64,000 nt of DNA, taken from assembly GCA_000349905.1 (NCBI GenBank), contig KB722768.1, positions 52,289 through 116,288 on the forward strand. Direction: 5' to 3'. This DNA is from Volvariella volvacea V23 (lineage: Eukaryota > Basidiomycota > Agaricomycetes > Agaricales > Pluteaceae). Under the pieces are notes generated by a model that was not told the DNA's origin, did no database searches, and saw only the letters and a program-made list of their open reading frames with translations. Positions 50,100-61,829 of this stretch are shown here, in pieces (the stretch's first letter is position 1; every line of letters starts with the position of its first letter). Made by a program: the position numbers and the translations under genes.

Positions 50100-52257
50100 T
50101 CAGCGGGTAGTTGAATCCTCAAACACGCCCTCTCGATCCTGAGGGCCATTCTTCCAAGAAAGCTTTGGAGGACATTTTTCGTCAAACTTCCTCCACTGAG
50201 GATTATATGCGATTCCGGCCAGCCCGCGATCATCCTGCGGCACAATGACAAGCTCTAGCACAAAATCAACTGTATAAGCCAATTAAGTGTTGGAACTAAA
50301 TACAGGATACACATACCCCAAGTAAGCCAGGTCTAATGGTTCCTTCCTCATTATACATGAGGTGCAGTGTCTCGATGACGGGGGGACCATCATCACTAAG
50401 CTCAAGTTTACTCTCCCTAAACGCAGATTCCATCTCCATCTTCGCTATCCCCTTCTTCAAACCTAGAATTCTTTCTATAGTCCCAAGAGCTTCATCAATC
50501 TTGAAGACCCCAACACCAGTGTACCGGAACTTGTTGATATAATGTCTCGCTCCCGGAACGTGCTCGACTGTCCAGAGCATACAATGAGTTTTGGCTCGAT
50601 TGGCGTCTTTTTGTAGGTTTAATGCGATTGAAGGGTTAAATAGAACAGAGCGGAAGCGCCAGTTGAGCTAGTCCTCTAGTTTTTCAGCATTCTTTATGTT
50701 ATGCTTTCGTACTCTATCGATCTCTTTTCTATCAGTCACAATCCTGGAAAGGACTTCGCATTAATGAATAAATCAATGGTAAGTGTAACTTACTGGCAAT
50801 ACTGTCTGTCATCGCCGAACACTGAAACCTCCATTATAACGTCACTTAGAGTATAGTACGCACTTGCGCTTTTTCCAAGTCTCCAGCTGACACCTCTTCG
50901 AGCTTTAGTGGTATAAGTCTAAGCTAAACGACCGAGACAAGAACCACGAATATATACTTACCAGTAAAACGCGAACATGCATTCTCCACATCGAGACTGC
51001 TTCACTGCTGACTCACGATCACCGCACCCAAAGCAATACCCAGGCCTAGGGGACACCCGCCTCGAATTCTGCGGCTCAGGCTTCCGCTTTGATTGCTTGG
51101 TCCTCAGCTTTGCGAAGACGGAGTGTACCCCAAAGTTCTTGTTGTATATCACGTCTTCAAAATCTTGTTGTATCATAAGGTCCGTGTTATTCTTTATGAA
51201 CTTGACGGCCTATTCGACGTGCCTAGCCAATGACTTGTAAATTCGCTGAACGTGTATATGCGTTTTAGAAGACGTACTCCGTCAATTCCGAGTCATCTAC
51301 CTTCAGCGCTTGCAGGGTCAGAGCGAGATTGGCGCGTATTTTGAAGGCGAGTTTAAGCATTGTGCCTAATGGATCGCTTCGGGAATAGGATTCGGACTGC
51401 TCAACGCCTTCAAGCACTTTTTTAAACGCGAATCTGGCCACTTTCAGGTCGACACCCATGGATACTCGACCATAGTGGTAGAACAGCTCACTAGGCCGGT
51501 TGACGTCAATCGCTAGTTCTACTAAAGACAGGGCACTTACGGATATTTCACCCAGGCTTTTTATTTGGGCTTAAACGCTTAACATTTGTCAATACTTGAA
51601 TCGATGCAATCTTGCAGGTAGGGAAAGATGGGTACTGGTGTATCGACCCCCGAATACCTAGGTGAGCACAGTGTGCAACAAAACGGTGTGTACCTGCACC
51701 AATTCCCTTGCAGGATGTGCTTGGATATGTGTATCCCGAACTCATGGAGATCGATTTAGGCTTTTGTATGTGCATATAGTACGAGTTTTCTATGCGTACC
51801 TTCTCGAACACAACGTTTCCATTAACTGACGTGTTGCTACCACACCAGCCATTTAATTTGAGCGCAAACTCTGGTGCTTCTTCGAGCTCATAAAGCAACT
51901 CCTGAATCACCCGTATAACGAGCCCATGCAAGCCGGTTGGTACTAGGCAAAATCCCAGCACAAAAGGTCATCAGACGTGAAGGAAGGAAGCAAAACTCTC
52001 GAGCGTCAACTTTACTCGCATATTCGAATACCAACGGCAAGCAGAGATTATAGAACAGCGACATGGGGATATCTGCTGACACGCACAATACGTCTTGAAC
52101 TTCAGATCTCAGGAGCATGCAAAATGATTCATCTAGAGCTAATGCAATCACTGAGTAAGTAGTAAGGTGTTCTGAGTTGTTGGTAGTTTCTTGTACGTGA
52201 TGGGGATAGGCGCACGTATTCAAAGTTCCCTTTGTGCATCTTTGAGGGCAAGTAAAC
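50100..52257 (-). pseudogene. MYND-family pseudogene, diverged subtype
   Basis: Exon blocks in family order can be followed on the minus strand. They start with an exon-1-like block ending at 52215 and exon 2 from 52150, and continue through a MYND finger block (CFGCGDRESAV...CGECMFAFYC, then SKRCQLETW) to the end G-I-A-Y-N-P-Q-W with a stop at 50102-50100. Lesions: no credible ATG in frame with exon 1; a phase error at the exon-2 donor; two in-frame stops in the exon that matches the VEAIRYIKQF region; TAG at 51212-51210 at the Trp of the HESW position (here HVE-stop); His replaced by Arg in the finger (KKRK for KTHK); and a frameshift before the last intron. The 12-nt micro-exon is still present as ACAGTATTGCCA. 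Confidence 0.72.
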
Positions 52258-52963
52258 TTGGATTCGGAGCGTGTGCCACTGAGAAGTTCTGCCTCCGCGC
52301 GTTGTTTGTCGTACATAGCTAAGCTACTTCTTAAATAATCGCAGGATCTAGCATGTGTGGATGGGTGAGCGCTAATGTTAGGGTATGGGATGGTGGTCAG
52401 CATGAGAAGTGGACGACCAAGCTGGTATTTATCCTAGTCGAGCTCTTGCGCACAAGTCCACCCACCTTCTAAATTCAGTGAACAAAGCAAGGCCAAACAT
52501 TAAAATATTTAAATAGAGCCAGAGAACGAGAAAGTAATTCTTCGTTGTCTACGCCCGCTACAGGCGACGCATCTTTGACTCGATGTTGAAATTACATGAC
52601 GAAGACATAACTAGAGAGTTAGTCCCTGCTACTTTGAAGCCAACACCATTCGACGCCGCACTCGCAATTATTGGTTGTGCACAGTGAGAGACTTGTACTA
52701 CCCATCTCGAATCCCCAAAAATGCATTCTCAATCTGGGTGGACCATTCTTCCACGAAATCTTGGAAGAACGATCCCCATCAATCATTTTCCTTCGTTACG
52801 CTATATGCGCTATTCCTCAGCAGAATAAGTCAATTCAGTATCCGCATTCTATGCGCCAAAACGTCATATCCCATTTTGAACGCTTTATATGAAAAATAAT
52901 GTTTGAATTGTACCAGAGATTGACCTGGTGATAAGCCCAAGCAGGATATTTCACTGTAACCCT
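52258..52963. other. spacer between two MYND relics
   Basis: No exon chain is supported. A 171-codon frame that starts at 52403 only overlaps exon 2 of the relic to its left and reads through introns. Confidence 0.4.
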
Positions 52964-55111
52964 TTAAGCATCGAAGGTGCCTTCTCGGTCCTGGGGACCC
53001 TTCTTCCACGACAGCTTTGGAGGAGGAGACAATCTTCGTCAACCATAAGTCCCCACTGAGGGTCATATGCTATACCCGGCAGCTCTTCACTTCTACCCAA
53101 CAAATACACCGGGAATTGAACTATCACGAGTGCGTTCAACACCTGTGTTAGCATCGCAACATAGCGGCTGACCACGAGAGACGACCTACAATATTCGAGC
53201 CACGGCAGGATATTCCCATCATCACTGTACACAAGGTGCAACGTTGCAAGGACAGAGAGGCTTTTACACCTCCCCTCATTCTCACTGAATTTACCCTCCA
53301 CGCACTTTCTCGCCTCTCCTTTCTTTACCTCCTGAATCTTATCCATCTTATCGAGCGCCTTGACGATCTTGAAGACTCCAACACCAGTGTATTTGAACTT
53401 TTGGCTATAACTTAGCTCTTCGGGGGTGTACTCGACTCGCCAGAACATGCGACGCGTCTTGACGCGGTTGGGGTCCTTGTGAAGATCTAGTGCGTGGAAT
53501 GGAATTTTTGGGTGGAAGAGGAAAGGACGCCAGTTGAGCCAGTCTTCCCATCTTTGTGCGGTCTTTGGCTGCCTCAGTCGTACATTGTCAATCTCTTCTC
53601 TTTCACAGGCGTCAAGTGCTCGTCAATCGGTTCGCGAAATAACTATAAACTATACTTACTGACAATAATACCTGGTATCATCAAGCCGTGGTAAATCATT
53701 ATGCCATTACATAATGGTAAACGCTTACTTGTGTCTCTTCCAGTTCGTCACTTGACAGGTCTTCGAGCTTTCCGTAACGAGAAAGCATCAGCCCAACAAA
53801 CCCCCTTCAATCCACAGGAAAACTTACCAATAAAACGCATACATGCATGCACCCCGCACACCTCGACAGCTTCACCACCGGCTCGCGGGCATCGCACTCA
53901 AAGCAGACCTTATCCCTCGGATTGACGCGTTTTGACGTCGCAAGCGCCTTCTTCGGCTCTTTCTCCATCCTTTTATCAACCGGATGCGAACTAAGCCCCT
54001 TTTCCCTATACAACACCTCTATGAGGTCGTCCGGGGCGATGAGGTCCTGGTTGCTCCTCAAGAACTTTACAACCCAGTCGACGTGCTCTGCAAGCTCTGA
54101 AGCGTTCGATTCGGAGTCGAGCTCCTGAAGAGCCAGGGCGAGAGTGGCGCGTATTCTGAATGCGAGGATGAGCGTTCGGCCTTTAGAACCGCTTTCGTAG
54201 GATTCGGAGGCTTCGACGCCTTCGAGAGGGAGAATCTGGCTATGTTCAGGTTCGAGTGCATCACCGCTTGGCCGTAGCGGTAGAATAGTGCACTTAGATG
54301 GGCGCTTGTATTATTATACGGCTATCGTTGGAAAGTGGAGCATTTACGGGTGCACCACCCAAGGCTTTAGCACGAAATTGTGCTTCTGCTATCGTTTTAA
54401 GCTCGAATTAATACACTCCTGTAGGTAAGTGAACGCTTCTGCTGGTCTCTTGATGGGCGGATGTCTAATAGACGTGGTAAGTAAGACAGAAATGAGTATC
54501 TACAAGTGCTCACATGAGGTGTGAGGATAGGTGGACTACCAGTTCAACATTTTAGTACTCAACGTGAGCCTTCGTGCAGTCTGAGCTGGCCTACGCGCAC
54601 CTTCTGGAATACGACTTCTTCCATCTCCGTTGATCCTTTGTCGTCCCACCATCCGTTCAGCTTGAGGATCGACTCCGGCGCCTCCTTCAGTCCATGAATC
54701 AAACCATATAGCGCTAATAGAACAGGTTCACGCAAATCCTCGGATACTGGGTAAATCTCCAAGCAAGAAATCAGTGATCTAAAGACAAGGCAAAGAAAAC
54801 GTACTCACTGTCCCGAGGGTCAATCTTGCACGCGCACGCACATAACGCTGGGTATGAGGAGGCGTAAAAAACCGAGTTTGGGACTTTTGTGGGCAACAAC
54901 AAGCCAGGTGAGCTGAGGAGCTGCGAATCCATGAGCTCCTTCAGCGATTTATCGTCGCCCGAGTAACTGAAGAGAAAGGATTGATTCAGCCCCCAGGCGC
55001 TCAGTGGAAAATGTAAAGACACAGACCGAGTTCTGCGTCGCGTCGTACGTCCTTCATGTCGGGTATGTTCGAGGCGCGTATAAGATTTTGTAGGCTGTCT
55101 TCTCTTTCCAT
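52964..55111 (-). pseudogene. MYND-family pseudogene with several small lesions
   Basis: Minus-strand copy with a good ATG at 55111 (MEREDSLQNLIRASNIPDM). The IPDM block aligns with LPSL of the intact copy. Exons then follow family order to a stop at 52966-52964. Lesions: the acceptor before the 38-nt exon (54551-54514) reads AA, not AG, at 54553-54552; a TAG lies in the YLQECINSSLKR exon; a frameshift lies in the helical exon before LEGVEASESY; a 4-bp duplication (ATGCATG) at about 53841-53850 breaks the MYND finger; and an indel shifts the last 30 codons. The C-terminal exon from AEEIDNV-like sequence to IVKALDKMDK is intact and open for about 165 codons. The long open parts suggest recent inactivation. 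Confidence 0.72.
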
Positions 55112-55468
55112 GTCGGAGAAAAACGAGCACCTCGTGGACCAACCCGGCGCCTAATTCTGTACGCCGAACAAACTCACATCCTGTCGGATTCCATTGCGAT
55201 GGCAGCTTTTCTTGTTCCTTTCCCAACAGCCTATCCATGTCGTCTCTGTGTCATTGTCCCCCTGCATTTAGGAAAATCTCGCTATTACGACTGGTTAGAC
55301 AGGGATCCTCCTCCCCGTTGATTTAGAAGCCGGCCTAATTACACGCATTCAAGTCGTTCTGGTCTACTACTTTACTGTTGGCAAGTCTATTGGTATGGGA
55401 CCCTTCATAGCTATTGATTGACATGCACGAAATGAATACGGACCGGTGATACAGCACGACTAAGTGAA

Positions 55469-56990
55469 TCAAATATCCTCCCCGTCAGGACAAACCCGCC
55501 TCAACCCACCCAAGACGCCCTTCTTCCATTCCTCCTTTGCCATGGTCATATACACCCATATTCCTCCCTCACCATCTCCACACTGCATCGTCGCATACCT
55601 CCTCAGAGGGGTCGGCGACGATATGTTAGCAAACAAGCGTAAGACACCCCCAGACAAAGCCGAGGTGACATTGAGTGTCGTGCGAAGAGCTCCGTGGAAA
55701 GAGAGAGAGGCAAAAGGAAACTTGTGCCAGGAAGGGAAGACGGAAAGAAGCCCATCCGGACGGAACGGTACAGCAATCTTAGCGTCGTTCCTAACCACCA
55801 AATCAATGTGCCTCTCAAACGCTTCTGTGTCATTCAGCCTCTCCACCGTCCTCCTAACGAGCTTCGCAATCCCTCCAACTGACATATATCGTACCATTTC
55901 AACAGTAAGGGTCGGGTCAACGCTGACGCCTATGACGGCGTTGTGGATGTAGGGAACTTGGTCAAAGTTTGGGTATCTTGCGGGTAGCCGATGTCTAAGA
56001 TCGACGGGGAATACGATGGTAACGGGTGTATTCTTCTCATCCAAGGGACGAGACGCATATATGGCCTTGGCGAGCCAGGCTACAATCGCATCGTTGGGGC
56101 TGATCCTCAGCCTCTCCTCGATCTTGCTCGTATCCTTATCCGCCTCAGCCTGAGCATCTGAGTGAAGCTGCTGGAGGAAAGACTTTGGGAGGTGGAGGTA
56201 GTTCTCCGTTTCGATGGGCTGCGCGGACAACTCGCGTTGGGTATGCTCGAGGAAGGTTTGCATTCCATTCTCGGCCAAGAGACTCCACCCCTTTGGCGGA
56301 TCCGGCATCGGAGCTGTACTCTTCGGATCGCCTAAGGGTCCAAGAGGATTATGGTAGTGTGGGATATCGGGTACGGCGTCAACACCTTCGTTGACGCACG
56401 TCGCCCAGGCTTTGAGGATGTGGTATGCGCCATACGCGTCGTTGAATGCGTGTGGGAGCGTGATCGTCAAGAGCGTGGCGTCGTTGAAGGAGATGACGCG
56501 GACGTCGAGGATGGGTGGTGGAGGAGTGGTGAAGTAGAATGAGACGTCTCGGCCCTGTGGAGTGCCCTCGAAGATGTCAATGATAGATCCCGGGTGCAGC
56601 GTAACTTGATCTTGGCCAGCTTGAGGCAACTTCCACTTGGAGTTGATGGGGGAGTCGTGCTTCCTGAGAGTGAATGTGAAAGGAGGGTTTTGGTCGTCGA
56701 AGGTCTCGGGGATGCAGTATTCGAGTTGTCCCGCTTCCTGGCATGGATACGTTAGTATCTGGAAAAACAAGAAAAAAATATGGAGCGCGTACCGCATTAG
56801 ATACTAGACGAGCACCAAGAGCGCGCCATTTCTTGGTAACAAGATCCTCCATAGCAGCTCTGAGCTTTGCCTCATCAAGAGACCCATCAACACAAAGATA
56901 GAAACTCGTCACAAACGGCCTGGTGAGACTAGACGAATCGAGCGGAGTCAACGGCACAACATCGTAGGAGGGGCTGTCGACGCTGGTCAT
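55469..56990 (-). CDS. BAHD-like (HXXXD) acyltransferase
   Basis: Two exons, 56990-56793 and 56737-55469. They total 1467 nt, or 488 aa, a usual length for this superfamily. The intron is 55 nt, in phase 0, with a GTACGC donor and a CTAAC branch site. The acyl-CoA transferase motif HAFND (His162, Asp166) is clear, in the context LTITLPHAFNDAYG. The second family motif DFGWG is not present as such; the expected place reads FPSWHKFPF...FHGA, as in many fungal members. No signal peptide is seen, so the enzyme should be cytosolic and move an acyl group from acyl-CoA to an alcohol or amine. The substrate cannot be told. There are no other secondary-metabolism genes next to it, only MYND relics on both sides. 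Confidence 0.87.
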
Positions 56991-57493
56991 GCTGCCAAGT
57001 CTGCTCGAAACCGGCTCTCAATATGATCTGGGTTCGGTTGCGGAAACATGATTGGCGCCTCTGGGCGGTCTTATCCAAGTGTATTGGTAAGACTATTGGT
57101 AAGCATCCTGCTCAATATATGAGAACTGTGATGAACGAGGAAGAAATATAGTAGGCTTACAAATGGGTTGATGGAATCCTCGACTTCTGCGCGGGTGTCT
57201 CCAAGGGCGGGGTCCCGGCTACAATTCAACTGCGTGGATGCCTCACCATCACCGCATAAATGTCTATACTCCGCCTTCTACGCTTATCACAGCGTGGACG
57301 CAGGACAGGGTAGACGGGGTTAGTAGAATTTGGGCGCAGGTGTCAGTGCCTATCGCCTCGAAATAATTAGTTTGCATCTATTTGTGGCGCATCCTCTTCC
57401 CACCACGTCGGAGCTGAGGGCACCCCAAATTGTCTATTAATCACACACCTTTTGAGCTCCTAATCTACAGAGGCATGTCACATACGAATGAGG
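56991..57493. other. upstream region of the acyltransferase gene
   Basis: No gene is supported. The promoter of the minus-strand acyltransferase should be here. The stretch ends at the stop codon of a MYND relic. Confidence 0.45.
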
Positions 57494-58000
57494 TCAAAAG
57501 GTGTGCTCTCGATCCGGTGGATAGGATGGATACTTTTCACTAATCTTGGTGCGGCGAATCCTTATTGAGGAGTTTTCTCCACTCTGGATTATACGGTACG
57601 CATTCCAAGAGAGCCCTGGGTGCAAGCGTCATTGAGCAAGAATATTTGGCGAAGATAAACGATATGACAAAGGAATATATAATGGCGAAAGGACTCACAA
57701 ATGTCGATTTACGGGTGTACATTCACCTCCTGGCTGAACATATAGTGCATGGCAGGGATAGACCAGCCGAGCGACATCCCTTGTCATGAGCTTCAAGCAT
57801 TCTCTGTACCTGCTACCCTTTTTCTTTCGGCTCGTCCTTTCACGCCTTCATGAAGTGTCCAAGTCCGTCGACCTTGAAGGTGCCTGCTGCCGCGATTGTA
57901 AGCTCGTTTCGCGTTTGCTGGTTTCTGGTTGACACAGGGAGAAGCAAAAAGAGAGAAAAATTCAACCCCTCCCGCACTATTTTTTTACATCCTTCGTTGT
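57494..58000 (-). pseudogene. C-terminal relic of a MYND-family copy
   Basis: Minus-strand blocks match the end of the family protein in order: NELTIAAAGTFKVDGLGHF, then SIPAMHYMF, then CVPYNPEWRKLLNKD, then DREHTF with a stop at 57496-57494. They lie in more than one frame, and about 100 bp between the first two blocks is too diverged to align by eye. No MYND finger is found upstream. Confidence 0.6.
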
Positions 58001-58182
58001 TCTTTGGGGGTGAACCAGAGAAAGCAGCACGAGACGTTGGCCTTGTTTGGTGCACAGAAGTGAATTGACATATTTGGAAATATTAGTCCATGTACACTCG
58101 AACTCGCTAATACTACGTCGTGCGTCTTCACAACTATTTTATACCAGAGAGTATTTGAAATACTCGATATAAGTGAGCTGGA

Positions 58183-58745
58183 ATGGAACCAGAAGGCGAC
58201 CCCGCCCAGTTGGCAACAGATTACATACCGGGCCTATCCTTCGAATTAGGCACTAGCATTGTAGAGCAAGTAAGAGAGAATGTGAAGGAAAGTCCGTCTA
58301 GTCTATGCGCTCCGGTCTCAAAAAGCTGCTTCCTACCTTAATTTATCAGTTTCTACATTCCTGAAGGACGACAGGGGAGGGTGGGTCCCTAAACGTACGG
58401 CTGGTCAGATAGTATTGCCCTTCGAAACTTTCTTCCCGCCAGCCCTTTACACACTCATGGCTGACGTAAAGACCAGTTAGTGCCTTGCCACTATCGAACT
58501 CGAGCGGCACGCGAAGCTATGGCTCTGCCACTAGTCCCTGATGACCTGCGCGAGCCTGCCATATGGGTGTTCACGTCGTTGCTTGAAGGCATGAGGCGTA
58601 ATCCGACGGGCACGTACAAAATAACAACACCCTACAAGGAAAATCCTCCAATGGATCTAGAAGAAGCATCACTTCAGGATGCATGTAAAAGAAAGCCAGA
58701 GTGTATGCGCGTTTTCTGGATTTACACTGGTTGACAGAGAGTCGA
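58183..58745 (+). pseudogene. N-terminal relic of a MYND-family copy
   Basis: The plus strand carries an exon-1-like block from an ATG at 58183 (IPGLSFELGTSIVEQ), an exon-2-like block at about 58352-58475 ending at a GT donor, and a clear exon 3 from 58535 (VPDDLREPAIWVF). The phase between exons 1 and 2 does not fit. After exon 3 the expected donor is degraded, and the 38-nt exon, the helical exons and the MYND finger cannot be found. It sits head to head with the minus-strand relic at 57494-58000. Confidence 0.5.
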
Positions 58746-59564
58746 GTATGCGATCAAGCTATCTATACACCTAATGTAAGACTCCCGGCTGTGTGGCACT
58801 GATGGCAGTACACGTACTAGGCATGCAAAGGACATCCGACCGACAGAAGCCCTCTTGTGTCTTAAAGGATGCACGTATGACTACCCGTGATACGTACAAA
58901 TGGACGCGTAGTCTAACGATAGTCTGCAGCCAAAGCTAGTGAGGTTCACTTGAGCTACCGTCCCTCTCTGACTCTGATAGCGCAAAGATCAAAGCTTACT
59001 GTGATTTGGTGCCAATAGGTGGACGTCGTAACTTACTCCTACTGTCTTGCTTCATTAGGCGTTTGGGGTGCCAGCATAGGAATTTCAAACGTGCTGATGC
59101 AATGGTGGAGCGTACCATCCTTGACACAGGATAAATTACTTCGCCATCAATGATTGGTTTTCAGCACTCTGCAGGCGTTCCAGGCGAATGACAAGGTTTT
59201 GGACAACATGGCATACGTCATCGGTGAAGGCGTCAACTCTAAACTCTGTCCGCTGAATTCGGCTTTCACAAGAGAGGCATACTTTTTGGGCACGCAGCGC
59301 CTTGATTTTCTGCATAAATAATAATGGAATAAGTCCATTGGAAGACCCAATTATCATGCTACCAGTGGGTTTTCTCCACCTACATAGGTCTCCTATGCTG
59401 GAGCTGGTCCCACATGGACACCAGGTACAAACACTGGCGATGTCCGTTCGCCTCCCACATCGTTTTTTATATCGTGCTTTTTGACCATCAATACTGCACC
59501 GTATACAAACGCTGCATAATAAGCAACATTCGTAGGCTGCCGTCATTCGAATCAAACCCCAAAA
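58746..59564. other. spacer, no supported gene
   Basis: A 139-codon minus-strand frame (59555-59136) contains a CLSCE pair and a helical end, but I find no match to a family I know and no splice partners. It may be a relic of another gene or chance. Confidence 0.35.
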
Positions 59565-61537
59565 GCTCTAGACGCTCGCCACCGCTGGAAGACGTTTGGG
59601 CCGATATGAAGAAGAGTTCGTTATATATTCAAGATTCCTGAACTCAGCACCCTTAATACGACAATTTCCTCAAAATTAATAGTATCCGAGATCGTGAAGG
59701 CCGGAGTACCACCACTTTCGTTCACGGTTCTCGAGGAAGATGGTACCAAGACGGAGATACCGCTTCTTGAAGCAGTTGGATACACCAAGAAACTACGAGC
59801 GCTCCATGACTATGCCTTATCGGCTGAAGTCAAAGATAGTAAATTGTGTTAGCTTGATACTTTCTTATTCTCATTTATATGTGCATTTCATTAGTACCCG
59901 ATGATCTACGCGGATTTGTGGTATAGGCACTGAAAAAGCTGGTTCAGATCTAAGACAAAGTTCCCTTCCCGGTACTCAGTGATATGTATTCTCAAATCTC
60001 ACATTTTGGTGACGTGATCGACGAAGTGGATCCGAACATGTCTAACATAGATATGGTATAGCCTTTCTCTCGCTTTTGTTACTTGAAAACTGAAAGTAGT
60101 CCTAGGATCTTGTGTAACTGAAGGCTGTACCTTCACCTCAAGTGGGTATTCACCTACCATCTAACTAAAGCCCCCATAGGGTTCTTAACAGGACCGCAGA
60201 AGCCGTCCCTTACCTTGAAAAGTGTATCGATCGGGTGACGAGAAGATGTAGTGGTTACTTTCCTGTTTTGAAACTCTGGACTTGGTGAGGCTTTGATGCA
60301 TACACGTAAACTTAGTTGCGTGAAGTGGATGCTTAAAAAAGCTCTGGAGGGCATTTAGTCGCCCGAATGTCGGACACGTATTCCTCATTTCGCGGTGGAA
60401 CCAGTTTTTGTGATACGTGTACACCTGGCCTTCGTCCTTCAGGAATTGGGAGTTGATGCATCTGAGCGCGACAGGTATTCGTCAAATCATTGGCTTAGCA
60501 TCACCCTGCTGATCTGCCCAAGACACGTCAAATAGGCAGTTAAATCCTTGAAGAGCAACTCCGACCTGATTGGTGAAGAAGGACTTCGGGAGCTCTTGAT
60601 CAAACCAGGATCCAGTCTACACCCTGTACTGACTAGTAAAAGAAGAAGCATGGTTTCGGACCCGGACGCTAAATCCTATCTTTGGCGTCTTTCAAGCCAG
60701 GTACTGTCCACATTGGGATAGTCGTGAACCCGCTGTCAGGCTTTCTTGTTGCGCAGGGTGTAGAATTTTTTGGTATTGGTAAGATTCGTTGTAATGGATC
60801 GGCTTTCCTTGCGCCTGAATCCTTGTCAGTTCTAAGAAGTGTCAAACAGAGGATTGGAACCGTCATAAGTTGGTGCGGCTATTGGTATTTCCGTGGCGCA
60901 GTTTCTGGTTTCTGACTATCTCATCACCCCTAGGCCCGTATGTCGGTATGGTCTCGTGAACCTCTTATGCTCATTTTCACTTTAACCGATTGAGATAGGA
61001 TAATAGCGACAGAGAGAAAGGGTATCAAAGAGATACGAAAGCAAGACCCTGACCTTGCACAACTGAAGGAGGACTGGCTGAACTGGCGTCTTAGACCCCA
61101 AATGCTCCCCACCGACATCCCAATGCATGCGCTATATCTTCACGAAGACTACACGCAAGGCAGGAACTTTATCATATTTTGGAGAATCAAACACACGCCA
61201 TCCTTTAACGACCTTTTTTGCAAGTTCACGTATATAGAGTTGGTGATGCATTAGGGATTGTTGAGGATATGATGAAGTTGCGACCAGAGTTCTGCACTTT
61301 GTATTTCACAAAGATGGAAAGATAAGGCCATGGATTGGATGCAGTGCGTTATTCATTCTGTTCAGCGTGCGACGAATTGATTTGGTTCCCAAGCTAGCCC
61401 CTGTAAACGAGAAGCAGATTGAGAAAATGAAATTCAATCCAGAATGGAGAGGGTTGATTGATGTAAAGCATCCGCTTCAAAAGCTGGAGTGGCCAAATGG
61501 TCTGGAGGATCAGGAGCACACTTTTGGGATATTTTGA
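59565..61537 (+). pseudogene. MYND-family pseudogene, plus strand
   Basis: Blocks follow family order on the plus strand: PPLEDVWADMKK (exon 1), SEIVKAGVPPLSF (exon 2), VPDDLRGF (exon 3), AEAVPYLEKC, LKKALEGI, a MYND block from about 60688 (YCPHWDSREPAVRLSCCAGC), then EDWLNWRLRPQ, IPMHALYLHED and FNPEWRGLID. Lesions: TAG at 59924-59926 at a Trp of the intact copy (VMWALR); a TAA shortly after; TAG in the LEGI exon; TAG at 60533-60535 at the HESW Trp; a finger Cys replaced by Trp; and frameshifts near 61230. The normal stop after EHTF is lost, and reading ends three codons later at 61535-61537. Confidence 0.7.
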
Positions 61538-61829
61538 CATGAGTTAGACAATTGCCAGGATATTTGAATCCGGATAACATACATAGTTTATGGGCAAAGA
61601 TATATACTGCCTGTATATGCTGTTACCCCTATCTTCATCCCGGTGTAAAAATATTTAGCTTTCTATATTCTAAGAAAGTTGCCGGAAATGCGCCGTAATG
61701 GGAAACGCAGATGTGGAGGTGCCGCGCGGCAACCACCATCATTCCGTCGCAGGCGCGTCAGTCAGCACTTGTCTCTCGTTCACCACCACTACTGCTAGCC
61801 ATCTGTCAAAGTGGACTGTACCCCGGTAG

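Noticed and set aside
51210..51212. TAG in the HVE-stop position as a shifted 3' splice site and not a nonsense codon
   Set aside because: AATAG followed by GC looks like an acceptor, also in the copy at 60533. The upstream donor phase would then break the frame, so I kept it as a nonsense codon.
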